From the NCBI RefSeq assembly GCF_000428945.1, contig NZ_AUAX01000017.1:124001-188000 (forward strand): a stretch of DNA of 64,000 nt, read 5' to 3'. The notes beneath the pieces were generated by a model. That model was not told the origin of the DNA, did not search any database, and saw nothing but the letters and a program-made list of their open reading frames with translations. This DNA comes from Hamadaea tsunoensis DSM 44101. GTDB taxonomy: Bacteria > Actinomycetota > Actinomycetes > Mycobacteriales > Micromonosporaceae. The stretch's first letter is position 1; each line of letters opens with the position of its first letter. Positions 58,349-64,000 of this stretch are shown here, one piece after another. A program made the translations under genes and the position numbers.

Positions 58349-58379
58349 CGGGGCGGACTGACGGGGCGGGCTGACGGGC
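58341..58379. repeat. Three 13-bp tandem units across a stop codon
   Basis: CGG(G/A)CTGACGGG(G/C) at 58341-58353, 58354-58366 and 58367-58379. The first unit contains the stop codon of response regulator 1. Confidence 0.85.
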
Positions 58380-58383
58380 CGGG

Positions 58384-59478
58384 TCAGGCCGGGGAGAGGC
58401 TGAGCCCGGCGAGGCCGCGGACCTGTTCGACGATGTCGTGGTTCCCCGGTCGCGGCGACGGCACCGCCGGATGGCGCAGGAACACGGCGAGCTCCTGCAC
58501 CGTACGGGCCCAGGGCGCCCAACCGGCCTGGTGCAGGGCCTCCGCGCTCATCCGTCCGTGCCCCGCCAGGCTGCGGTACGTGATCACGGGCACGCCGGTG
58601 GCCAGCGCCTCCAGGCTCGTCATCCCGCCGCCGGACTGCACCACGACGTCCGCGGCCCGCAGCAGCCGGGGCATGTCGTCGACCCAGTCCAGGGCGATGT
58701 GCCCGGCCCCCTGCAACCGCCGCCGCGCCGCCCCGTTCTGCCCGCACGCCACGACCGGTACGGCCAGCCCGGTCGCGGCGATGTCGTCGGCGGTCCGGGC
58801 GAACTGGCCCACTCCCCAGGAGCCGGTGACCACCAGCGCGAGCCGCTCGTCGAGGGGCAGGCCGAAATGCCGGCGGGCCGCGAGGCGCTGCGCCGGGGTC
58901 GGCGGCGAGAAGCGCGCGTCGACCAGCGGCCCCGTGACCGCCACGTCCTCGGCGCCCAGGCCGGCGGCCTGCTGCCCGGCGACGCGGTGGATCGCGAAGT
59001 GCCGGTCGATGCCCGTGGCGATCCACAGTGGATGCACGGACATGTCCGTCAGGAACGTCACGGCCGGTACGCGCAGATCCCCCGACCGGCGCAGTTGACC
59101 CAGCAGCTGGCTGGCCAGGGGGTACGTGGAGATGACGGCGACCGTCGACGGCGTCACCAGGTCCAGCAGCCGACCGGCGGCACCGAGCACGGAACGGCGG
59201 GCCAGCCGCAGCCCGGCCGGCCGGGAGCACGCCGCCAGCAGCCAGTCCCAGGTGACCGGCAGCCGATCGATCTGCAGCCGGTACGCCCTTCGCATCACCG
59301 CACCGGACCGCACCAGGTCCACCAGGTCCACGATGGGCGCCTCGAAACCGTCGGCCGCCAACCGGTACGCGATCTGCTGTGCCGCCCGGTCGTGCCCGGC
59401 GCCGAAGCTGCCCGACACGATCAGCACCCGCGGCGGGCCGGTGACGGGGTTCCCGGTGAACGACTTGTCCTGCCTCAC
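58384..59478 (-). CDS. Diacylglycerol-glycosyltransferase-like protein (MGDG synthase/GT28 type)
   Basis: 364 residues, GT-B fold. N-terminal MGDG-synthase signature VLIVSGSFGAGHDRAAQQIA, C-terminal GT28 part with LALVVTGSWGVGQ, VVACGQNGAARRRL and the nucleotide-sugar site VVQSGGGMTSLEALATGVPV. Family members transfer sugar to diacylglycerol or to lipid carriers at the inner membrane face. GTG 59478 is preferred: GGAGG lies 5 bases before it and the predicted transcript starts near 59500; ATG 59490 is possible. Single gene convergent with response regulator 1, from the regulon promoter at 59507-59540. Exact acceptor unknown. Confidence 0.85.
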   Translation of the reverse strand: MRQDKSFTGNPVTGPPRVLIVSGSFGAGHDRAAQQIAYRLAADGFEAPIVDLVDLVRSGAVMRRAYRLQIDRLPVTWDWLLAACSRPAGLRLARRSVLGAAGRLLDLVTPSTVAVISTYPLASQLLGQLRRSGDLRVPAVTFLTDMSVHPLWIATGIDRHFAIHRVAGQQAAGLGAEDVAVTGPLVDARFSPPTPAQRLAARRHFGLPLDERLALVVTGSWGVGQFARTADDIAATGLAVPVVACGQNGAARRRLQGAGHIALDWVDDMPRLLRAADVVVQSGGGMTSLEALATGVPVITYRSLAGHGRMSAEALHQAGWAPWARTVQELAVFLRHPAVPSPRPGNHDIVEQVRGLAGLSLSPA

Positions 59479-59506
59479 GTGCGCCTCCATGGCTCGACAG
59501 CGAGGC

Positions 59507-59540
59507 AACCTAGAGACCGGACGCTGAACACCCGCTGAAG
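59507..59540 (-). promoter_or_regulatory. Envelope-regulon promoter, glycosyltransferase gene
   Basis: In the direction of transcription: CTTCAG, 7 bases, TCAG, 11 bases, -10 TAGGTT (forward 59507-59512). Half-sites at 59524-59540; the proximal one is GTTCAGC in full, the best direct repeat of the set. Confidence 0.72.
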
Positions 59541-59568
59541 ATCGCCGCCCGGGTGCCGTCGCGGTCGA

Positions 59569-60123
59569 TCAGGGGGCGGTCGGGGCCGTCGGAGCCGACG
59601 GCGCGAGCCGGCGGCGGCGAACGACGCGGTCGCCGAGGGCCACGATGCCCACCGCGAGCACGGCGATCACGAGCCCGGCCAGGATGTCGCCCGGATAGTG
59701 CACGCCCACCCACACCCGGGCGAAACCGATCGCCAGCGCCCCGGCACCCAGCAGGATCGACCACCCCCGGTGCAGGAACGCCGCGATCGCGACGGCGATC
59801 GTGAAGGCGGCCGTCGCGTGATCGCTGGGCAGCGAGACACCCGGTTCATGGGCGATCAGCTGATGGACGTGATGGGTCTGAAAGGGCCGGACCTGGTCGT
59901 TGAGGCGCGACAGCACCATGGCGACGGCGAAGGCCACCGCCAGACTCGCCCCGACCAGCACCAGCGCCCGGATCCGCCGCCGCACCAGGGCCTGGGCGCC
60001 GAGGACGAAGGCGCCCGCGAACACGACGTAGATCAACGTCGTGGCGAGGAACTCCATCACGTCGTCGAGGCCGTCGCTGCGCCCGGCCCATCCGTTGATC
60101 AGGGAGAACAGGTGGTAGTTCAT
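59569..60123 (-). CDS. PAP2-family phosphatase, probable undecaprenyl-diphosphatase
   Basis: 184 residues, five or six helices. PAP2 motifs: KxxxxxxRP-like RLNDQVRPF, PSDHATAAF (for PSGH) and RVWVGVHYPGDILAG (for SRxxxxxHxxxD). BcrC-type members convert undecaprenyl diphosphate to the monophosphate and can protect against bacitracin. ATG 60123 gives the natural N-terminus NYHLFSLINGWAGRSDGLDD. The tail ends in a repetitive Ala-Pro-Thr stretch (APSAPTAPTAP) coded by 9-bp repeats up to the stop. Divergent from kinase 2 with both regulon promoters in the 108-base gap. Confidence 0.88.
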   Translation of the reverse strand: MNYHLFSLINGWAGRSDGLDDVMEFLATTLIYVVFAGAFVLGAQALVRRRIRALVLVGASLAVAFAVAMVLSRLNDQVRPFQTHHVHQLIAHEPGVSLPSDHATAAFTIAVAIAAFLHRGWSILLGAGALAIGFARVWVGVHYPGDILAGLVIAVLAVGIVALGDRVVRRRRLAPSAPTAPTAP

Positions 60124-60154
60124 GGTCGTGACCAGCTCCTTCGTTCGGAGTGGC

Positions 60155-60188
60155 ACGTTAGTGACGGATACCTGAAAATCTGATGAAC
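60155..60188 (-). promoter_or_regulatory. Envelope-regulon promoter, PAP2 gene
   Basis: In the direction of transcription: GTTCAT, 7 bases, TCAG, 11 bases, -10 TAACGT (forward 60155-60160). Half-sites at 60172-60188; 15 of 17 bases match the DedA site. Confidence 0.7.
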
Positions 60189-60191
60189 AGC

Positions 60192-60225
60192 CTTCAGCGT
60201 CTCCACAGCCGCACCCGCGTAACCT
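60192..60225 (+). promoter_or_regulatory. Envelope-regulon promoter, second kinase operon
   Basis: CTTCAG at 60192-60197, 7 bases, ACAG (two changes from TCAG), 11 bases, -10 TAACCT at 60220-60225, 6 bases to ATG 60232, so leaderless. Mirrors the promoter of kinase 1. Confidence 0.6.
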
Positions 60226-60231
60226 GCGCGG

Positions 60232-61659
60232 ATGCTCTCGGTCATGGCCCGGATCCTGCGCATCACCCGCGCCCGGCTCGGCGGCGTACGCGTCCGGTCC
60301 GCGCTCGCCGCGGCCGCCGTCGTCTTCGGGGCGGTGACGATCGCCGGCCTCGGCCTGATCTACAGCGCCCAGTCCGGCCTCGCCGGCAACGCCGACGCCG
60401 CCGCCCGCCAGCGCAGCGGGCAGGTGATCACCGCGCTCAATTCGGCCGACCCCGGCGTCCTCGACGAGACGCTGCAGCCGGTCGCCGGAGAGCAGGCCCT
60501 CGTCCAGATCGTCGACGCGCGCGGCGTCGTCCTCGCCGGAACACCGGGCATGCTCCACCGCCCGGCGATGTCCGGCCTGCGCCCGTCGCCGGGGCGCAGC
60601 GCCTCGGAGCAGCGCCACCTGCGTCCCGGCACCGAGGAACCGTTCCGCATCGTCGCCGCCACCGTCACGACCGCCGCCGGCGACCGTACCGTGCTGGTCG
60701 CGCAGTCGCTGCGGCCGGTCAGCGAAGCCGTCGAGGTCCTCACCCAGTCCGCCGTCGTCGCCGTGCCGCTGCTCGCCGCCGTCGTCGGCGCCGCCACGTT
60801 CCTGTTCGTCGGGCGGTCGCTGCGCCCGGTCGAGGACATCCGCCGCCGGGTCGCCACCATCACCGCCCGCGATCTGGACGCCCGCGTCCCCATACCCGGC
60901 ACCCAGGACGAGGTCGCCGCCCTCGCCACGACCATGAACGGGATGTTGGACCGGCTCCAGGCGGCCGCGGAGACCCAGCGCCGCTTCGTCGCCGACGCCA
61001 GCCACGAACTGCGCAGCCCGCTGGCCGGCCTCCAGCTCGGACTGGAGGTCCTCACCCCGGCGACGATCACCGCGGAACACCTCGCGGGCCTGCACGCCGA
61101 AGCGCGACGTGTCGCCCGCCTCGTCGACGACCTGCTGCTGCTCGCCCGCGCCGACGAGAACGGCCTGCGACCACGGCTCGACGACGTCGACCTCGACGAC
61201 CTCGGATACCAGCACGCCCAGCGGCTGCGCCGGCAACATCCCCACCTGACCGTCGTCCTGCGGTTGCGGCCCGCGCGCGTACACGCCGACGCGCACCAGC
61301 TCGATCGCGTGATCACCAACCTGTGCGACAACGCCGCCCGCCACGCGCGCAGCACGGTCGTCCTCACGACCAGCACCACCGACGCCACCGCCACCGTCAT
61401 CGTCGACGACGACGGCCCCGGCATCGGTCCGGCCGACCGGGCCCGGATCTTCGGCCGGTTCGTACGCCTCGACGACAGCCGTACCCGTCACGACGGCGGC
61501 ACGGGGCTGGGCCTGTCGATCTGCCGCGAGATCCTCCACGGCCACGACGGGGCCCTGCGGGTCGGCGAATCGCCGTCGGCCGGCGCCCGATTCGAGGTCA
61601 CCCTGCCGCTGTCGCGCCGTGCTCTCGTCACGACCTCGGCCATGACCGGAGACGCCTGA
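60232..61659 (+). CDS. Sensor histidine kinase 2
   Basis: 475 residues, same plan as kinase 1: helices at about 24-46 and 172-195, extracytoplasmic sensor of about 125 residues, HAMP (SLRPVEDIRRRVATITARDL), phospho-acceptor His258 in ADASHELRSPLAGLQ, ATPase motifs NLCDNAARHAR, VDDDGPGIG, GRFVRLD and DGGTGLGLSI. The sensor domain diverges more than the cytoplasmic part (its middle, RPAMSGLRPSPGRSASEQ, is unlike kinase 1), so the two may detect different signals. ATG 60232 is supported by the -10 placed 6 bases before it. Overlaps its regulator by 1 base. Confidence 0.93.
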   Translation: MLSVMARILRITRARLGGVRVRSALAAAAVVFGAVTIAGLGLIYSAQSGLAGNADAAARQRSGQVITALNSADPGVLDETLQPVAGEQALVQIVDARGVVLAGTPGMLHRPAMSGLRPSPGRSASEQRHLRPGTEEPFRIVAATVTTAAGDRTVLVAQSLRPVSEAVEVLTQSAVVAVPLLAAVVGAATFLFVGRSLRPVEDIRRRVATITARDLDARVPIPGTQDEVAALATTMNGMLDRLQAAAETQRRFVADASHELRSPLAGLQLGLEVLTPATITAEHLAGLHAEARRVARLVDDLLLLARADENGLRPRLDDVDLDDLGYQHAQRLRRQHPHLTVVLRLRPARVHADAHQLDRVITNLCDNAARHARSTVVLTTSTTDATATVIVDDDGPGIGPADRARIFGRFVRLDDSRTRHDGGTGLGLSICREILHGHDGALRVGESPSAGARFEVTLPLSRRALVTTSAMTGDA

Positions 61660-62336
61660 TGCGCATCCTGATCGTCGAGGACGAGGTCATGCTCGCCGAA
61701 GCCGTACGCGTCGGGCTGACCACCGAGGGGTTCGCCGTCGACGTGATGCACGACGGGGTGGAGGGGCTGTGGGCCGCGACCGAGAACCGCTATGACGTGA
61801 TCATCCTCGACATCATGCTGCCCGGCCTGTCCGGCTACGAGATCTGCCGGACGCTGCGGCAGCGCGACGTGTGGGCGCCGATCCTCATGCTCACCGCGAA
61901 GGACGGCGAATACGACCAGGCCGACGCGCTCGACCTCGGCGCCGACGACTACCTGGTCAAACCGTTCTCGTTCGTCGTCCTCCACGCCCGCATCCGGGCG
62001 CTGTCCCGCCGGGCGGTCGGGCAGCGTCCGACGGTCCTGAGCGCCGGCGATCTCCTCCTCGACCCGGCCACCCACGTCCTCACCCGGGCCGGCGACGTCA
62101 TCCCCGTCACGCCGCGCGAGTTCGCGCTGCTGGAGTTCCTGTTGCGGCACAAGGGAACCGTGATGTCCAAACGGGAGATCATCGACAACGTCTGGGACAT
62201 GCACTTCGACGGCGACGACAACATCGTCGAGGTCTACGTGATGTACCTGCGCCGCAAGATCGATCAACCGTACGGCCGGGCCACGATCCAGACGGTTCGC
62301 CGGGCGGGCTACTTCATCGATCCCGACGGCGCGTGA
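61659..62336 (+). CDS. OmpR-family response regulator 2
   Basis: 225 residues. Receiver with Asp51 (IILDIMLPGLSG), LTAKDGEYDQADALDLGADD and Lys in YLVKPFSF; winged helix with TPREFALLEFLLRHKGTVMS and DNIVEVYVMYLRRKIDQPYG. The recognition region is nearly identical to that of response regulator 1, so both should bind the same half-sites. The ATG shares one base with the kinase stop. Phosphorylated by kinase 2, perhaps also cross-fed by kinase 1. Ends 4 bases before a hairpin shared with the convergent exoprotein gene. Confidence 0.94.
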   Translation: MRILIVEDEVMLAEAVRVGLTTEGFAVDVMHDGVEGLWAATENRYDVIILDIMLPGLSGYEICRTLRQRDVWAPILMLTAKDGEYDQADALDLGADDYLVKPFSFVVLHARIRALSRRAVGQRPTVLSAGDLLLDPATHVLTRAGDVIPVTPREFALLEFLLRHKGTVMSKREIIDNVWDMHFDGDDNIVEVYVMYLRRKIDQPYGRATIQTVRRAGYFIDPDGA

Positions 62337-62339
62337 GGA

Positions 62340-62369
62340 CCTGGGCGGGACGGTGCGGTCCTGCCCAGG
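62340..62369. terminator. Bidirectional terminator hairpin
   Basis: 12-bp arms (CCTGGGCGGGAC with GTCCTGCCCAGG, one G-T pair) and a 6-base loop between the stops of response regulator 2 and the convergent exoprotein gene. Confidence 0.65.
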
Positions 62370-62383
62370 GGAGCCGGCGAAGG

Positions 62384-62761
62384 TCAGCAGGAGGTCCGGA
62401 ACTGGCTCGTCTCAAGAACTTCATTGTCGCCGTTGTAGAGCACGGAGAAGTAGCTCTGCGTTCCGGTACCCGTGCAGTGGTACATGGCGGCCGTTCCCCA
62501 CCCGTTGCTGAAGTAGTTGGAGGCCTGCAGCCACTGGTCGCCGCTCCAGTGCGTCCGGTAGAGCACCACCCGGTAGTAGGAGCTGGCGGGGCAGCCGGTG
62601 CCGACGTTGGCGGCGAAGCTGATGTCGGTGCTGGTGCTCTTCCACGGGGTGCTCACGTTGTAGGTACACGAGGCGGCGGTGGCGGGCTCGGCCGAGACGG
62701 CCACCGCCACCGGTACCGAGATCAGTGCCAGTGCGGCCGCCGCGATGTGACGAATTCTCAT
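62384..62761 (-). CDS. Small secreted four-cysteine protein
   Basis: 125 residues. ATG 62761 with AAAGGA before it, signal peptide at 1-32 ending AEPATAAS. Mature protein of about 93 residues, rich in Ser/Thr/Tyr/Trp, with four cysteines (ASCTYNV, TGCPAS, YHCTG and the terminal SC), so two disulfides. The pattern resembles small beta-rich inhibitor or binding proteins of actinomycetes, but I recognise no family. A pair of 11-base-spaced GCAAAGCC repeats upstream suggests control by the divergent SARP regulator. Confidence 0.75.
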   Translation of the reverse strand: MRIRHIAAAALALISVPVAVAVSAEPATAASCTYNVSTPWKSTSTDISFAANVGTGCPASSYYRVVLYRTHWSGDQWLQASNYFSNGWGTAAMYHCTGTGTQSYFSVLYNGDNEVLETSQFRTSC

Positions 62762-62806
62762 GGCGAATCCTTTCGTTCTCCGGTTGCGGACCATGCTGCC
62801 GGGGAG

Positions 62807-62825
62807 GGCTTTGCCGCGGCTTTGC
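62807..62825. promoter_or_regulatory. SARP-type direct repeat
   Basis: GGCTTTGC at 62807-62814 and again at 62818-62825, an 11-base period as in known SARP binding sites; a weak third copy starts at 62829. In the direction of the exoprotein gene the repeats are followed after 11 bases by CATGGT, a weak -10. Confidence 0.5.
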
Positions 62826-62948
62826 TCGCACTTGGTCGACATGCGTCTATGGTGAAGTCGGCGGCGACCGGCCAAGCCGGACGCCGTCGCTCATGGGGTG
62901 CGATAGGCTCGCGATTCTTCTTCTCTGCGACCTCGGGGGAGCCCCAGA

Positions 62949-64000
62949 GTGGAGCTGCGTGTCCTGGGCGCGGTCGAAATGGTGGTGGGCGGCGCGCTGG
63001 TGCCGCTGCGCAACACCAGCGTCCGCACGGTGCTGTCCGGGCTTCTCATGGAGCCGGACACGCTCATCACCGTCCACGACCTCATTGATCTTGTCTGGGG
63101 TGCGGCCGCTCCGGCCAGCGCAGTCAACCAGATCCAGGTCGCCGTCTCCCGGCTGCGGGGAATGTTCGGTCAGGCCGGCCTGGACGGGCCAGCCGTGCTG
63201 GAGACGCGCCCATCCGGATACCTGCTGCGCCTTTCCGGCTTCGGCGGCGCGCTCAGGTTCGATCTGGCCGAGTTCCGCAGCCATGTCGTCGCTGCGGACA
63301 AGGCCGCCGCCGCTGAGGATTGGGCGCCGGCGAACGCCCGCCTCCACCAGGCTCTGCGGTTGTGGCGAGGACCAGCCTTCCAGGATGTCGGCTCGCCGAG
63401 GGCGGGTGCGTACGCCCAACGCCTGGAACGAGAACGGCAGGGCACGCTCGAACGCCTGCGAGCCACCGAGCTGCTCCTGGGCCGCTATATGGATGCCGCG
63501 ACCGGCCTGTCCGATCTCGATGGATTCCAGCACGAACGGATGTGGTATCTCAGAATCCTGGCGTACGCGCTCGCGGGCCGGCCCCAGCAGGCACTGGCCG
63601 ACTACCTGGACGCTCGCCGGCACCTCGTCGAGAATCTCGGCCTGGAGCCCGGCCCCGAGCTGCAGAACCTGCATCAGCTGGTTCTGGCCGGCCGGCCGGC
63701 CGAAGCGTTGACGGTCGTGCGCTCGTGGCTCGCGCCGGTACCGGCCGAACCGGTGATTCCCCGGCAGCTGCCGCCTGATCTGGCCCGTCTTGTCGGGCGC
63801 CGGGCCGAACTGGCCGAGTTGGACCGGGTCCTCGTCAGCTCACCGAGGCGGCCGACGGTCGTCGGAATCTCCGGCATCGGCGGCATGGGCAAGTCGACCC
63901 TGGCCGTACGCGCGGCGCACCTGGCAGCGGAGCGGTTCCCCGACGGGTGCATGTTCGCCGATCTGCGAGCCGGCCAGGCCGGTCCACCCGATACGCGCAA
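62949..64000 (+). CDS. AfsR/SARP-family regulator, cut by the right window edge
   Basis: First 350 residues present. GTG 62949 with GGGGGAG 7 bases before it. Winged helix (1-90: VEMVVGGALVPLRNTSVRTV, NQIQVAVSRLRGMF), BTAD (about 95-245, LRLWRGPAFQDVGSPRAGAY, ARRHLVENLGLEPGPELQNL), then NB-ARC start with VGRRAELAELD and P-loop ISGIGGMGKSTLA at about 307-319. The C-terminal part lies beyond the window. It is divergent from the small exoprotein gene with SARP-like repeats between. Third regulator of this type here, each next to a gene for an exported protein. Confidence 0.88.
   Translation, partial: MELRVLGAVEMVVGGALVPLRNTSVRTVLSGLLMEPDTLITVHDLIDLVWGAAAPASAVNQIQVAVSRLRGMFGQAGLDGPAVLETRPSGYLLRLSGFGGALRFDLAEFRSHVVAADKAAAAEDWAPANARLHQALRLWRGPAFQDVGSPRAGAYAQRLERERQGTLERLRATELLLGRYMDAATGLSDLDGFQHERMWYLRILAYALAGRPQQALADYLDARRHLVENLGLEPGPELQNLHQLVLAGRPAEALTVVRSWLAPVPAEPVIPRQLPPDLARLVGRRAELAELDRVLVSSPRRPTVVGISGIGGMGKSTLAVRAAHLAAERFPDGCMFADLRAGQAGPPDTR

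Noticed and set aside
1-64000. tRNA, rRNA, CRISPR array, prophage, transposase genes or replication origin
   Set aside because: Looked for typical sequences and gene products and found none.

Overview
This window is chromosomal DNA of a very high-GC actinomycete. Many GTG/TTG starts, dense 4-base start/stop overlaps, AfsR/SARP regulators with NB-ARC and TPR domains, ECF sigma and ArsR-SRPBCC operons, and many large secreted multidomain proteins (Rhs, LamG, ricin, He_PIG, discoidin) fit Micromonosporaceae (Actinoplanes or Micromonospora relatives). That placement is an inference from style, not from a marker gene. I see no rRNA, tRNA, CRISPR array, phage or intact insertion sequence.

Layout. 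0-3 kb: peptidoglycan D-Ala genes (alanine racemase, VanX-type dipeptidase, divergent MurF). 3-5 kb: two compact conflict modules, an excisionase-type antitoxin with a PIN toxin, and a papain-fold (Tox-PL) toxin with a small putative immunity protein. 5-10 kb: a PrsW-type protease and a SARP regulator. 10-20.6 kb: a 2202-residue Rhs/Hint protein with an unrecognised C-terminal module, followed by a LamG/ricin surface protein. 20.6-25.4 kb: two LuxR-HTH paralogues around a secreted PLD-like protein and a small exoprotein. 25.5-31.4 kb: a decayed gene, a 68-bp hairpin element, a PadR-controlled ABC exporter, a decayed second PadR locus and a MddA-like methyltransferase. 31.4-41.4 kb: hydrolase-LuxR fusion, subtilase, two TetR loci with readable operators and a GH16 protein. 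41.7-53.0 kb: ECF sigma operon, ArsR-SRPBCC operon, cold-shock gene, second SARP, S1 protease, SDR. 53.0-62.3 kb: an envelope block with two paralogous two-component systems. 62.3-64 kb: small exoprotein and a third SARP, cut by the right edge.

The best candidate for an undescribed system is the 53.0-62.3 kb block. Seven promoters there (deacetylase/YncE operon, DedA/FetB operon, lipoprotein, lipid-type glycosyltransferase, PAP2 phosphatase, and both histidine kinase operons) share one rigid layout in the direction of transcription: (G/C)TTCA(G/T), 7 bases, TCAG or a one- or two-base variant, 11 bases, then a TANNNT-like -10 hexamer. Two half-sites 11 bases apart directly upstream of the -10 are what an OmpR-family response regulator would use as an activator. 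I infer a self-regulated envelope regulon run by the duplicated kinase/regulator pairs.

Other themes are short tandem duplications lying across stop codons at several genes, and promoters placed so close to the start codon that leaderless mRNAs are predicted (ArsR, both kinases, the lipoprotein).
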